Source: Methanobacteriaceae archaeon (GTDB lineage Archaea; Methanobacteriota; Methanobacteria; Methanobacteriales; Methanobacteriaceae). From it: a stretch of 64,000 nt of DNA. The number at the start of each line of letters is the position of its first letter. Position 1 is the stretch's first letter. The notes under the pieces were generated by a model that saw nothing but the letters and a program-made list of their open reading frames with translations, searched no databases and was not told where the DNA came from. Below are positions 43,549 to 54,015 of the stretch, piece after piece. The stretch covers positions 24,672 to 88,671 of the forward strand of contig DAHVOW010000005.1 of NCBI GenBank assembly GCA_027318585.1, written 5' to 3'. The translations under genes were made by a program, and so were the position numbers.

Positions 43549-44988
43549 TTATGAATTATTAGCTGATCTCCTTCTCTTAGCACGATATTCGTCAATAACA
43601 TTTAAAAGTTTTTTCCTATCTGCACTGGCCTTCCTATCCTGGACCTGGGTTTTCCAGTTTTCAATTTGGCTTCGAAGTGAATCATTGCTGACCACTGCAA
43701 ACTTATCTATCATCTTCAGATCAACCGTTTCCCGGGGAAGAATGGGTATCATGTTTTTCTCAAACTCTTCCTCAGCTGTATGTGACATCTGATCATTTAC
43801 TATTACGGCCTTTATGCCTCTCTGGATGATTAATGAAGCCGTATGGGATCCTCCACCTTTGGAATTTTTAAGGAAAACCACATCTTTCTCTTTTATCTTC
43901 CAGTAATCACAGGCTTCTTTTATGCCTTCTCTAGTGAATGATTCTATGATTTTAACTGGCACCACACTATTAGAGAGTTCCAGGGCCTGAATATTTTTTA
44001 TGGAACTTAAATTTTCCTCCAGGTTCTGCCTTAAATCCTTTTCATGTTGATATTTGTCCTGTAATCTTTTTATTATAGTAATTTTGGATGCTAACTCTTT
44101 TTTCTCCAGAATTCCTTTGGAGTACTGGTAATGGAGGGTTTCAATTTTTTCCTTCAGGCTTGAAATCTCCAGCTGAGCCTCCCCCCACTTTTCTTCAATT
44201 TTATGGTTCTGCTTTTTTAAATTTTTGATTTCAGTTTCCTGGGATCTTATTTTCTGTTTCAACCGATTAATTTGTCTTTGATGCTCTATTGAGCCATTTT
44301 TTGATGGGCTGAATGATCCATCAAGTTTTATTGGTGATTCAAAATGGTCCTGTGATTCAGTGCCCATATCTAATTGACTTTTCCCATCTTTTCTGGATTC
44401 TAAAATATAATCCATAGCTTTAGTAATTGGAGAACCATGTAAAAACATTATTTTAACATTATCCACCTCAGATAAATTTAAATCCAATTCATCAGCTTTT
44501 CTGGCGATCTGTTGCAACTTGTTCTGATATTTTTTGTATGTTCTTAAAGCCGCAGCCAGTGCATCTCTTTCATGGGCATTCTGAGGTATTTCATCAGAAT
44601 GCACCACTTTAGATCTATAAAAAGAAGATTTTTCATTTAAATAAACATCAACTGCTTCAATTTTAGATTCCACCGTCATGAATCTGGAAGGAGCGTCAAT
44701 ACGTGACTTGAGAATCGAGGAAAGTTTCTTAACCATTTTAGGAGGAGGATATACGTCAGTAGAAATCAACACTGCCTTCCCATATCCTATAATATGGCTG
44801 ACAATGTCGGATCGGGTTGCTTCCTTAAAGCTTTTAACCGATAAAACCTGGCCATTAAGATCCATTATGGCCACCCCTACGGTGTGTCCTGGATCAAAGC
44901 CAACTATTAGGCCCCGAATATTTTTTAAATCATTTGAATCTTCAAATGAAGAATTAAAGTTATTTAAATCCCTGTTTTTATAAAACAG
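43549..44988 (-). CDS. DUF460 / RNase H-like protein with probable CTG start
   Basis: About 479 residues if started at CTG 44988. The N-terminal RNase H/RuvC-like strand IVGFDPGHTVGVAIMDLNG (D32) would be cut in half by the first ATG/GTG/TTG available, a GTG at 44874. GGAGG (44996-45000) stands seven bases before the CTG. A second conserved block (HERDALAAALRTYKKYQ, about 138-154) holds acidic residues. A coiled coil spans about 235-335 and a C-terminal part (KNSKGGGSHTASLIIQRGIKAVIVNDQMSH) follows. Predicted nuclease of unknown role. Confidence 0.78.
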   Translation of the reverse strand: MFYKNRDLNNFNSSFEDSNDLKNIRGLIVGFDPGHTVGVAIMDLNGQVLSVKSFKEATRSDIVSHIIGYGKAVLISTDVYPPPKMVKKLSSILKSRIDAPSRFMTVESKIEAVDVYLNEKSSFYRSKVVHSDEIPQNAHERDALAAALRTYKKYQNKLQQIARKADELDLNLSEVDNVKIMFLHGSPITKAMDYILESRKDGKSQLDMGTESQDHFESPIKLDGSFSPSKNGSIEHQRQINRLKQKIRSQETEIKNLKKQNHKIEEKWGEAQLEISSLKEKIETLHYQYSKGILEKKELASKITIIKRLQDKYQHEKDLRQNLEENLSSIKNIQALELSNSVVPVKIIESFTREGIKEACDYWKIKEKDVVFLKNSKGGGSHTASLIIQRGIKAVIVNDQMSHTAEEEFEKNMIPILPRETVDLKMIDKFAVVSNDSLRSQIENWKTQVQDRKASADRKKLLNVIDEYRAKRRRSANNS

Positions 44989-45000
44989 ACTTTTTCCTCC
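44986..45000 (-). promoter_or_regulatory. Ribosome-binding site and probable CTG start
   Basis: GGAGGAAAAAGTCTG on the minus strand. The frame is open from a TAA about 25 bases upstream and contains no ATG, GTG or TTG for 38 codons after the CTG. Confidence 0.55.
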
Positions 45001-45087
45001 TGGGTAAATTTAATTTCCCAATAAAAGTATGGTTTCTATACTATTTAATTGTTTGTAGTCCCAGAAGGATGTCAAATCATGTAATTA

Positions 45088-45948
45088 TTATTTTAAAACT
45101 TTTAAATCATTAAATAAAGGGTAAATGCAGTTTTCCTTATAATTAAGATTATCCATTATTTCCTGGTAAGCAGCCGAGAGAGTTCTGGTATTCAAATAAT
45201 TTTTCATCAACACCGATAGGAATAATTTTCTGGCATATGGATCCTCAACAAATTTAACGTTATCATAGATCACGTCCATTAAAATCAGGCCCTCTGGAGA
45301 TACAGGAGTAATAAATACTTGCTCTTGTGGTTTTAAAAATTCTGTGATGTCACTAGTTTCAATTTCTCCCTGGCCAACATTAATTAAGACCGTTATGATC
45401 TTACGCACCATGTTCCACAAGAAACTCTCGCCCTTAACATCAAAGAATATAATGTCATTGCTATCCCTGACTTCCAGATGGTCTATGGTCCGGATGGGAT
45501 TCCTTTCGCTTCTTTTTGTAAAATTTCTGAAATTATGGGTGCCAATAAATATTTTGGCCCCTTTCTGCATTTTTTCCAAATCCCAATCCCCTTCGAAGGG
45601 ATTTTTGGCCAGTGCATAACGATAGTGGCGTTGCCTGGCAAATCGAGGTTTGAAACCGTGATGCACGCTGGCCTGACCCAGAACCTTTATAGAAGAAGGT
45701 AAAAGGTCGTTTATTTGATTCAAGTTTATCCTGGATTCAGTTCGAAATGACACCACATTTCCCAGGGCATGAACTCCACGGTCCGTTCGACCGGCAATGG
45801 AATATCCGGCATGGGAAGGTTCATCAATTATTCCTGATTCTTTAAGGGCTTTGATCAATTCACCTTCAACGGTGGGCAGGTCAGGTTGTCGTGCGAAGCC
45901 GTGGAAGTTATTTCCCAAATAGGCAACTTTTAAAGCAATTTTCAACAT
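45088..45948 (-). CDS. truA: tRNA pseudouridine synthase A
   Basis: Makes pseudouridine at tRNA positions 38-40. 286 residues. AYLGNNFHGFARQPDLPTVEGEL near the start and GRTDRGVHALGNVVSF (about 52-67) with the catalytic aspartate are clear; the KGESFLWNMVRKI block (around 170) is also present. Single gene, same strand as the DUF460 gene but about 100 bases away. Confidence 0.93.
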   Translation of the reverse strand: MLKIALKVAYLGNNFHGFARQPDLPTVEGELIKALKESGIIDEPSHAGYSIAGRTDRGVHALGNVVSFRTESRINLNQINDLLPSSIKVLGQASVHHGFKPRFARQRHYRYALAKNPFEGDWDLEKMQKGAKIFIGTHNFRNFTKRSERNPIRTIDHLEVRDSNDIIFFDVKGESFLWNMVRKIITVLINVGQGEIETSDITEFLKPQEQVFITPVSPEGLILMDVIYDNVKFVEDPYARKLFLSVLMKNYLNTRTLSAAYQEIMDNLNYKENCIYPLFNDLKVLK

Positions 45949-46140
45949 TTTAAACAGCCATCAGTCTATTGAAAATCTCTTAAGTTAATAAGGACATTAA
46001 GTAGGATTAAGGGTGGTTAGGACTAGATTATTTACTCTAACCACTAATTCTATATAAGCTATCAGATTCCAAGATGATTATTAATGTATGGTATTTAAGT
46101 AGACTTATTTCGTAGCGGGCTAATTTTATGAGGTAATGGA

Positions 46141-47067
46141 ATGAACCGTTTATGGGGATATATCAGTGTAATAATGGCCATGATATTTTTTGGGATTTCC
46201 AACACCTTTAATAAGATATTACTGCAGACTCTGGATCCTATAGACCTGGCAGCGCTTTCATACTGCCTGGCAGCTGTATTTCTGTTTCTGGTACGTTACT
46301 CCCCACTGAAAAATAATCTATCTTCACTTCTAGATACCGGGCATGACTTGGAGAACTTCATGTCCACGAAGGACTACCTTATCCTCTTCACCACTGCTCT
46401 TCTGGGAATCGTTATCGCCCCCCTATTATATCTAAATGGTCTAAAATATACCACCGCAGTTAACGCTTCCCTTCTTTTAATTGTAGAGATTCTGTTTATT
46501 ATAATCATAGGAACCCTGTTTCTTAAGGAACGTTTCCAGAAAAAAGATATTCTGGCCTTTTTCCTACTGATACTGGGAACCGTTCTTTTGGTTACCCGTG
46601 GCAATTTACAAAACTTCTTTATAAGCTACAGCTGGGGAAACTTGTTAATCATATTGGCAGCCTTTTTCTGGAGCATCGACACCACTTTAAGCAAATTTTT
46701 AAGCTTCAAAAGTGACATAATTTTAATTACTGCCCTTAAATCAGCCATAGGGGGTCTGGTGCTTTTAGGCCTATCGTTGTCCATGGATTTGAAAATCCAG
46801 ATATCTCTAAATTATTTGCCATACCTGTTATTCGTGGGCATATTTAGCATTGGCACTGCTTTAATCCTTATTTACCTTTCTATCCGAATCATCGGCGCCA
46901 CCCGGGCCGGTTCATTGTTTTCTCTGGCATCTCTATTTGGAGCATTGTCTGCTTTTCTGATCTTAAAAGAACCTCTTACAATTATGCAACTTTTCTTCGG
47001 GCTTTTAATGTTATCCGGTGTGCTAATATTCTATTTAAATGGCAACACCAACAACAACAAGACTTAG
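46141..47067 (+). CDS. EamA/DMT family transporter
   Basis: 308 residues, about ten transmembrane segments arranged as two EamA repeats: the first begins WGYISVIMAMIFFGISNTFNKILLQ, the second YSWGNLLIILAAFFWSIDTTLSKFL. The family exports metabolites or amino acids; substrate unknown. Plus strand, divergent from truA and separate from hisA by about 155 bases. Confidence 0.88.
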   Translation: MNRLWGYISVIMAMIFFGISNTFNKILLQTLDPIDLAALSYCLAAVFLFLVRYSPLKNNLSSLLDTGHDLENFMSTKDYLILFTTALLGIVIAPLLYLNGLKYTTAVNASLLLIVEILFIIIIGTLFLKERFQKKDILAFFLLILGTVLLVTRGNLQNFFISYSWGNLLIILAAFFWSIDTTLSKFLSFKSDIILITALKSAIGGLVLLGLSLSMDLKIQISLNYLPYLLFVGIFSIGTALILIYLSIRIIGATRAGSLFSLASLFGALSAFLILKEPLTIMQLFFGLLMLSGVLIFYLNGNTNNNKT

Positions 47068-47223
47068 ATAGTAATATGGAACCAAAATAGTGAAAATATA
47101 GAAATATTTAGAATATATCGATGAATGCATTAAATTCAACTAATAATACCAAATCAGATGATGATTTAAAGCCAATAGATTTACCATTAAAAATTATAAT
47201 TACCATTAAAATAAGGTGAAAAA

Positions 47224-47934
47224 ATGATGATCATTCCTGCAGTTGATATTAAAAATGGGAAATGTGTTCAGCTGGTCCAGGGAAAACCTGGAACAGAGCA
47301 AGTTATTCTGGAAGATCCAGCTAAAATTGCCCGGCAATGGGAGAATAGGGGTGCCCAGATGATTCATGTCATCGATCTGGGTGGTGCTCTGGGGGAATCA
47401 AAAAACCTGGAAATCGTGAGGGAAATAAGAGATTCAGTATCCGTACCCATACAGATGGGGGGAGGAATACGAACCAAAGATGATGCACTTAATCTTCTGG
47501 ATATGGATATCGATAAGGTAATTCTGGGAACTATCGCCATGGAAACCCCGGAAGTGGTAAAGGAACTTTCAGATAGTTATGGGAAAGAAAGAATCCTGGT
47601 AGCTCTGGATAGTAAGGATTCCCAGGTCGTAGTTAGAGGATGGACTGAAAAAACAGATAAAACCGCCCCTGAAATGGGTAAGATCTTTGAAAAAATGGGG
47701 GCAGGAGGAATTCTGTTTACTAACGTGGATTATGAAGGTCTTCTAATGGGATTCAGTCTGAAACCTCTGGAAGAACTACTCTACGCGGTAAAAATACCGG
47801 TCATCTATTCTGGGGGAGTGAGTACCCTGGAAGATGTTGAAAAACTTTCAAAAACAAGAGCAAAAGGTGTAGTCATTGGATCAGCACTTTATAAGGGAAA
47901 TATAAATTTTGAACAGGCCCTCGGGTACGATTAA
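47224..47934 (+). CDS. hisA: Phosphoribosylformimino-AICAR ribotide isomerase HisA
   Basis: Fourth step of histidine synthesis. 236 residues, (beta/alpha)8 barrel: [19 protein letters not shown] with catalytic D8, [25 protein letters not shown] and [16 protein letters not shown] phosphate-binding loops. Ribosome-binding site AAGGTGA before the ATG. No other his gene is in the window. Confidence 0.95.
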   Translation: MMIIPAVDIKNGKCVQLVQGKPGTEQVILEDPAKIARQWENRGAQMIHVIDLGGALGESKNLEIVREIRDSVSVPIQMGGGIRTKDDALNLLDMDIDKVILGTIAMETPEVVKELSDSYGKERILVALDSKDSQVVVRGWTEKTDKTAPEMGKIFEKMGAGGILFTNVDYEGLLMGFSLKPLEELLYAVKIPVIYSGGVSTLEDVEKLSKTRAKGVVIGSALYKGNINFEQALGYD

Positions 47935-47951
47935 AGAGTATAATTGATATA

Positions 47952-49199
47952 TTAAATAGATTTAGGCCTAAAGTATCTGGCTAACACAGCATCCTCAGCT
48001 ATGGAAACCACCTTACGCATCTTCAATATTTGATCGGGATTGGTGGAGATAGAGCTAATCCCCATATCAATCAGCATTCTCACAATATCCGGATTGGAAG
48101 CAGCATGGCCACAAATACAGCTTTCCAGGCCATGATGGTTGCATTTTTCAATCACCATCTGCAGCATCTTCCAAACGGCGGGGTGCAACAGGTCAAAGTG
48201 TCTGGCCACCTTAACTCCCCGGCGGTCCACGGCCAGGGTGCACATGGTTAAGTCACTCAGGCCCAGGGTCACAAAGTCCAAGCCTTCTGTTAGAAGCTGG
48301 TCGAAACTTAAAAAAGAAGAAGGAGTTTCCAAGGCCACCCCCAGAGGGACATACTGGTGTGGACGAAGACCAATCTCTTCCATAATTAGTTTTACGGACC
48401 TATACTCTGATACATCCCTCAAAAATGGTATTTTTATGCCCAGATTATCGTAACCCTCATCCAGGAGCCGGCTTAGCGCCCTGAACTCCGACTCCAGTAT
48501 GTCCCTATTTTGAAGGTCCTTCTGGATACCGCGTAAACCCAAGAGAGGGTTATGTTCATAGGGTTCTACCTTACCACCATCTAAACTCCGGATTTCATCG
48601 GTGGGAATGTCAAAAGTCCGGAAGTAGACACTTTTAGGGTAGAAAGCATCGGCAATGATCCGGACCCCATCCGCAATTACCTTATCCAGTTTATTTTGTT
48701 TTAGAAGTTTTTGTGGGTGCATTCCAGTATGTATAATAAGATTTTCAATTCGGATGGATCCTACCCCATCAGATAGGGGTGCTACCTTTTCAGCTATCTC
48801 TGGAATATTAAGATTTACCTTCACACCAGTGGCTGGACGATGTATCTCCATTAATCCATCTTTTTGCTCCATTTCTACAAAACCACGGTAGATATTACCT
48901 GTATTACCATCCACCGTGACCAGCGATCCCTCCTGGAGTAACTGGGAACCTATCTCGGTACCCACCACACAGGCCACTTTCATCTCCCGCAGTACTATGG
49001 CCACGTGACTGGTTAACCCCCCATAATCAGTCACTACTCCGCCAGCCCGCTGTAAATGTGAAAGCATATCACGTGCTGCCCGGGATAACACCACGATTTC
49101 GCCCCCCTCAAGCTGAAGGAGGTCCTTTTTATTTTTTATCTTTTTAACTCGCCCTACCCCAGTGTAGGGGCTGGTGCCTATTCCCCTGAGGATAATCAT
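47952..49199 (-). CDS. PEP-utilizing enzyme-like protein lacking the ATP-grasp domain
   Basis: 415 residues. The N-terminal phosphohistidine swivelling domain carries VVTDYGGLTSHVAIVLREM (about 55-73), with H65 as the phospho-acceptor. The C-terminal TIM barrel resembles PEP synthase and enzyme I (FDIPTDEIRSL..., EYRSVKLIMEEIG, LGVALETPSS, GLSDLTMCTLAVDR, ICGHAASNPDIV). The ATP-grasp domain of PEP synthase is absent, as is the HPr-binding domain of enzyme I. It may phosphorylate a partner protein or use PEP in another way; function unknown. Confidence 0.82.
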   Translation of the reverse strand: MIILRGIGTSPYTGVGRVKKIKNKKDLLQLEGGEIVVLSRAARDMLSHLQRAGGVVTDYGGLTSHVAIVLREMKVACVVGTEIGSQLLQEGSLVTVDGNTGNIYRGFVEMEQKDGLMEIHRPATGVKVNLNIPEIAEKVAPLSDGVGSIRIENLIIHTGMHPQKLLKQNKLDKVIADGVRIIADAFYPKSVYFRTFDIPTDEIRSLDGGKVEPYEHNPLLGLRGIQKDLQNRDILESEFRALSRLLDEGYDNLGIKIPFLRDVSEYRSVKLIMEEIGLRPHQYVPLGVALETPSSFLSFDQLLTEGLDFVTLGLSDLTMCTLAVDRRGVKVARHFDLLHPAVWKMLQMVIEKCNHHGLESCICGHAASNPDIVRMLIDMGISSISTNPDQILKMRKVVSIAEDAVLARYFRPKSI

Positions 49200-49351
49200 G
49201 TTTGTTTATATTCTATTTTAAGTGATAGAAATAGATTTTTTAGCCTTAGATTTCAAGATGAATTAATCTAAAAAGAAGCTTAACAAAAAAATCATCCCAC
49301 TCATTCTTAAAGAAGAATATCAATAGGATTTTAATAGGGATTCATGTAGTC

Positions 49352-50890
49352 TTAGCGTGCAAATCTATCCAGGAAATCCGCGATTTTTTTACCCGTTGAG
49401 GCTAAGGGACCCATCTTATTACTTAATTTGTAGATGGCTCGAACATCACTCTTTTTCATTCCACCCACCATTATGAGACTTACGGCATAGATTGGCGCCG
49501 CCAGGATTAAAGCCACCATAAGGAATGGAAGAGTTTTAGGTAGGACCAGGAAGAACAGCCCCAACAGCAATGTAGCTGCCACAATACGGGCAAAATTACC
49601 CAGGGATAACGAGACATCGGCGATTTTTAATATCTTCCAGGACAAAACAGCCATAATGAAAAATCCGGATACGGTGGTTGCAATGGCAGTACCACTTATT
49701 CCATAAATAGGCACCAAGTAAATGCTCAATCCCAGATCCAGGAAGGTTCCCATCACCAGGACAATCATGGGCAGATAAGGTTTACCAAAGCCCTGGGCAA
49801 TACTGCTGGAAACCGTGTATATGGTGAAGAATAACATGCCCACAGCCAGTATCTGCAGTGCCTGGGTGGCGTTTACATAAGCCGGGCCAATGATATTTAG
49901 GATAGGGGCAGCGAAGAACATGGTCCCCACCGATAATGGTAGGACCAGAAGAGCCACATAACGGTAAGACTGGTTGATGTAGGTTTTAAGAAGACTCTTA
50001 TCGTTAGTACTCACCGCCTCGGTAGCTGCCGGTAACAGAGCGGTGGATACTGCTGTAGAAATGGTTAAGGGAAGTCGGGCAATGGGAGTGGCAATACCAT
50101 AATATCCCACATACTCGCTGGCTAAATAAATTCCCACCACAAAGTTACCTACGAAGTCGAAAAGAGCCAGTTCAGCCAGACCAGTAATTACCACTGGAAA
50201 AGAGAATATCAGTAACATTTTGGCAATGGAGATCTCCTGCCTGAAATTCAAATCTAATTTAACATCCTTAAGTTGAAGACCAATTCCTCTTTTGTAAAGG
50301 ACATATCCCGCAACTAAAGAGGCCATGAATCCTATAGTAGTACCGATTATAGCTCCAGCAACATAAAAACCAGCCAGAACCAGGAATATGGCAGATATTA
50401 TCATAAAAACCTGTTCAAAGGCTTTGGTAATAACGATATTACCCATCTGATGTTTACCCTGGAAGGTGCCCCTAAGGGCTCCTACTAAAACACTGAAGGG
50501 AGTGATCAGGGCCACCAACTGGAATGGTAGAATTGCTTCTGGTTTGTGGAACAATCCTACTGCCAGTGGTTCAGCCAGTACAAAGATGATCACACTAAAA
50601 AGCATTCCCAGGATGAACACCATCTTGGTGGCGGTGTGTATGACCTGCTTAACCATTTCATCATTATCTTGAGCAGAATACTGGGCCACATACTTGGCAA
50701 TGGCAGGGGGCATTCCCCCGGAAGCAATCATTATCAGTATACCCTGCATAGGAGTTGCCAGACTAAGAATACCATAACCCACTGGCCCTAAAAGATACGC
50801 CATGGTAAAACGGTAAATAGCTCCTCCCATACGGAATATGAAGGCTCCGAAGAGCATTATGATACTGCCTCTAGCGATTTTCGCGGTCAT
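49352..50890 (-). CDS. Oligosaccharide flippase family protein
   Basis: 512 residues with about 14 transmembrane segments, Wzx/MATE-like polysaccharide transporter fold. Starts [23 protein letters not shown] and has [19 protein letters not shown], typical of this family. It probably flips lipid-linked glycan or pseudomurein precursors across the membrane. A charged C-terminal tail ([24 protein letters not shown]) is cytosolic. Confidence 0.88.
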   Translation of the reverse strand: MTAKIARGSIIMLFGAFIFRMGGAIYRFTMAYLLGPVGYGILSLATPMQGILIMIASGGMPPAIAKYVAQYSAQDNDEMVKQVIHTATKMVFILGMLFSVIIFVLAEPLAVGLFHKPEAILPFQLVALITPFSVLVGALRGTFQGKHQMGNIVITKAFEQVFMIISAIFLVLAGFYVAGAIIGTTIGFMASLVAGYVLYKRGIGLQLKDVKLDLNFRQEISIAKMLLIFSFPVVITGLAELALFDFVGNFVVGIYLASEYVGYYGIATPIARLPLTISTAVSTALLPAATEAVSTNDKSLLKTYINQSYRYVALLVLPLSVGTMFFAAPILNIIGPAYVNATQALQILAVGMLFFTIYTVSSSIAQGFGKPYLPMIVLVMGTFLDLGLSIYLVPIYGISGTAIATTVSGFFIMAVLSWKILKIADVSLSLGNFARIVAATLLLGLFFLVLPKTLPFLMVALILAAPIYAVSLIMVGGMKKSDVRAIYKLSNKMGPLASTGKKIADFLDRFAR

Positions 50891-51172
50891 GTTATACCTT
50901 CAAGGAACGTGTAAACAGTCTTCCAATAATAATCCACAAATCTTACTAATAAAAGGATCTTAGCTTAATGATGAATGCACATCCTCATTATTATAATGTA
51001 GTTATCTATTTCTTTAACTCAGGGGCCTTAATCTGGTATAAACTGCGACAATTAAAAATTGCTACAAAATAAATTTATCAATTAAGATAGGTTTTTAAAC
51101 CTCTTCCCTATTAATACCCATAACATCATCCTATTCTAGTTCATGAATAAATCTTAAAATGAGGTGAATAAA

Positions 51173-51622
51173 ATTAAAGTTGTAATGGCTACTGGAACCT
51201 TTGATCTAATCCATCCTGGTCATGGATATTACTTGGAAGAATCTAAAAAATTGGGGGGGAAAAATTCCCAGTTGGTAGTGGTGGTGGCCCGGGATGCCAC
51301 GGTCCGTGCCAAGAAAAGAGTGCCAATTGTACCTGAAAACCAGCGCCGAGAAGTAGTGGCTATGCTTAAACCAGTAGATGCTGCCTATTTAGGTGGTGAA
51401 ACTGACATGTTTAAGATCGTTGAGGAGTTAAATCCCGATATTATATCCATTGGCCCAGACCAGAAATTTGATCTGGATTGGTTGAGGGATGAACTAAAAA
51501 TAAGGAACCTCAAGGCCGAGGTTATTAAAATTGAGGGTTATTTTGATTCTGATCTGGATAGTTCATGTAAGATGATCAAGAAAATTAAAGAAACTGATTT
51601 CCCGGCAGGAAGTTTCTGTTAA
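51173..51622 (+). CDS. ribL: FAD synthetase RibL, probable ATT start
   Basis: Archaeal FMN adenylyltransferase of the TagD-like nucleotidyltransferase group. 149 residues from ATT 51173. [19 protein letters not shown] carries the HxGH motif and [10 protein letters not shown] the second conserved block; two cysteines typical of RibL are less clear (SCKM, SFC). The leader GAGGTGAATAAA is identical to that of the glutaredoxin-like gene at 11512, where ATG follows; here ATT follows. A GTG at 51164 lies inside the site. Divergent from the flippase gene. Confidence 0.9.
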   Translation: MKVVMATGTFDLIHPGHGYYLEESKKLGGKNSQLVVVVARDATVRAKKRVPIVPENQRREVVAMLKPVDAAYLGGETDMFKIVEELNPDIISIGPDQKFDLDWLRDELKIRNLKAEVIKIEGYFDSDLDSSCKMIKKIKETDFPAGSFC

Positions 51623-51711
51623 GAATTTTTATAGATAGCTAGAGCTAACAAATCTTCAAAATAAACTATTTTTAAGCTCTTAAATAAAATAAAAAAAAGA
51701 AAAAAAGGATT

Positions 51712-54015
51712 TTAGAAAGGCAATTCTGCATAGATGCCTTTAAAAGTCCACGAAGTTGTGTTCCAACTGTAGATGGTTCCAAACTCATTACGAGAGTTGG
51801 TTGCGTCTGCATCATACCATTTTCCATTGGCGTATATTTGAGTCCATACGTGTCCGTAAGTTCCACTGGAGAACGTGCAAGTTCCATGTACATAACGTGT
51901 CGGCACTCCTGATGCCCGACAAAGGGCGGCTATCAGATGTGAATGGTCACAGCAGTTGGCGGAAAGACTTGAAAGGGCAGTTACTGCTCCTTTCTGCGAA
52001 TTGTAGTACCATGAATATTCCAGGTTATCTCGCACCCATTTAAAGATGCTCTGTCCCTTTTCATAGGCTGAAGTTGCACTTGAGGTTATGTTACGTGATA
52101 GGGCCACGATGGTAATATCATCGACTTGACAGTTCTTGGTGACTTGCAGATAGGCATTTAGACTCGTTGGCACTGTGGGGTCCGTTATGACCGTGGTGGT
52201 GGTTGAAGTTGAACTAGCAGTCCATGCTTTCATACTCGCATAGTTGGGTAGCCGAGCATTGGTCCCATAGTAATCCATCACCCGGGAGTACAAGTAAATT
52301 GCTGATTCGTATCTGATTTTTCCTAGAGAAGTTGAAAGGTAGTTAGGTGCCAGGCCGTTTGCATCCACGAAGGATTTTATGCGGTTGGCTATTTCAACAT
52401 ACTCTGACTTGTAAATGGTACCATTTTTCATATTTTCCGTGGAGCCCGTAGGACTTGACACGGATTTTAGGGTGATAGGAGTTAATACTCCACTATTGAC
52501 CTGCGAGGTTGCTGTACTCAGTAAGTACAAAAACTGGGGCATGCTAACCTGAACTGATGAAATCTGCACGTAGGTTGGTAGTTTTTTATTGGTCTCAATA
52601 AAGGCCTTTACCCGACCAGCGGCATCACTTAGCTGTTTTAAAGTGAATGTCGTGGTTGCTGGTGTGGGGTTAGTTCCAGCACTCTGGAAGAATGCTTTAT
52701 CTAACCATCCGTATCTGAACAGTGCAAATCCTTCTGCTCCATTTGAAAGGGCAGATTGGATATCCTGATTGATTTCAGATGCGGATAGTGCAGTAAGATT
52801 GTCATCTGATTCATAGGTCTGCAATCCAGCGATGACCGGTTTTCCATTGGAATGATTGGCTATATAGGCCGTTGTACGACCTATCCATGATGTATCTTGA
52901 CGGTAGTTCCCCTTGTATATCATGGGGACTAGAAAGTCCAGGTACTGGGAAAGCTGCTCATAGTCCTGTCCATAGTAGTATCCATTCACACTACCTTCCG
53001 GCATTAAAGCCGCGGATAGTGCTACTTTTGGTTTTATGGAATTGACTGTTTCAGATACCCCTTTCACAAAGGCGGTGATTGATAGAGTTCCGCCCGGATG
53101 TAGATAGGCAGTTCCTGGGTAACGGATATAATCCAGGTGAATCCCGTCAATATCATAGTCACGAGTCATATCTGCAATCGAGTTTACCAGTGCATCATTG
53201 TACTCAGTACTCTGGTTGTAGCGAGTTTCATCACGATAAGAGGTACGGGTTTCGTATTTGTATAGAGTTTTGGAAACCTTACTGTATTTCCAGTAGTATT
53301 TCCAGGCGTAACTCCATTTATATTTCCATACTTTCCCTACTTTGTACCGCTTTTTAGTCCACTTCTTGTACCATTTTTTGTACCAAGTCTTGGACCAGGT
53401 CGTGTAGGCTACTTTCACAGTTTCAGTGTAGGCTACTTTCACGGTGGAGGTACTATTCCCCTGGGGATCCATCCATTTTCCATCAGTATCGACGAAACAG
53501 ACCACCCAGGCGTGTATCCTTATTCCTGTGCCTTTTAGTTTGCCAATTATGGTTGTCAGGACGCTTTGGTAAGTGGGATTTGAAATTCGATTGGCCTTGA
53601 CGAACACATCCGTAATTCCGGCGGTGATCAATTCATCGACCTTTACGTTGTTTACATCATCTGCACTTAGCCATAAACCGTGGACGTTATTGTAGGTTCC
53701 ATCTCCTGCAGCAATGCTTGAGTTCTGAATGTTCGCTGTACCGTTACTGTCTTCATTAGACGAATTTTGAGATGAGTTGAGTATTTGTGTTGATTGATTA
53801 ATGGGCTGTTCATTATTAGAGTTACTGACTGTTTCGTTAACAGTCGAATCGAGGATTTTTTCTGATGAAGAGGTATTCCCTGCAATTTCAGTGGTTATTA
53901 TTGAACTCGAGATATTATCTGACGTTTGCTGGTTTGGGGTGGCATATAAATCCGGTGCGGACAACGTCACTGCCAACAGCAGCAACATTACCAGCAACAA
54001 ATGTTGCTTCAACAC
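51712..54015 (-). CDS. Secreted GH-like barrel with pseudomurein-binding repeats and transglutaminase-like domain
   Basis: 767 residues. Order: signal peptide (1-25), Asn/Ser-rich linker to 105, GH-like barrel (111-445) with DGIHLDYIRYPG (290-301) and [10 protein letters not shown]. An inserted Lys/Trp/Tyr-rich segment lies at 193-268. Two pseudomurein-binding repeats follow (about 458-500 and 535-598; AGRVKAFIETNKKLPTYV, ANRIKSFVDANGLAPNYL), then the transglutaminase-type domain (615-767) with C688/C689, H722 and D737. The repeats anchor the protein to pseudomurein; the ends suggest glycan and peptide cleavage. Start TTG 54015 lies seven bases after GGGGG; GTG 54018 is also possible. Confidence 0.88.
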   Translation of the reverse strand: MLKQHLLLVMLLLLAVTLSAPDLYATPNQQTSDNISSSIITTEIAGNTSSSEKILDSTVNETVSNSNNEQPINQSTQILNSSQNSSNEDSNGTANIQNSSIAAGDGTYNNVHGLWLSADDVNNVKVDELITAGITDVFVKANRISNPTYQSVLTTIIGKLKGTGIRIHAWVVCFVDTDGKWMDPQGNSTSTVKVAYTETVKVAYTTWSKTWYKKWYKKWTKKRYKVGKVWKYKWSYAWKYYWKYSKVSKTLYKYETRTSYRDETRYNQSTEYNDALVNSIADMTRDYDIDGIHLDYIRYPGTAYLHPGGTLSITAFVKGVSETVNSIKPKVALSAALMPEGSVNGYYYGQDYEQLSQYLDFLVPMIYKGNYRQDTSWIGRTTAYIANHSNGKPVIAGLQTYESDDNLTALSASEINQDIQSALSNGAEGFALFRYGWLDKAFFQSAGTNPTPATTTFTLKQLSDAAGRVKAFIETNKKLPTYVQISSVQVSMPQFLYLLSTATSQVNSGVLTPITLKSVSSPTGSTENMKNGTIYKSEYVEIANRIKSFVDANGLAPNYLSTSLGKIRYESAIYLYSRVMDYYGTNARLPNYASMKAWTASSTSTTTTVITDPTVPTSLNAYLQVTKNCQVDDITIVALSRNITSSATSAYEKGQSIFKWVRDNLEYSWYYNSQKGAVTALSSLSANCCDHSHLIAALCRASGVPTRYVHGTCTFSSGTYGHVWTQIYANGKWYDADATNSRNEFGTIYSWNTTSWTFKGIYAELPF

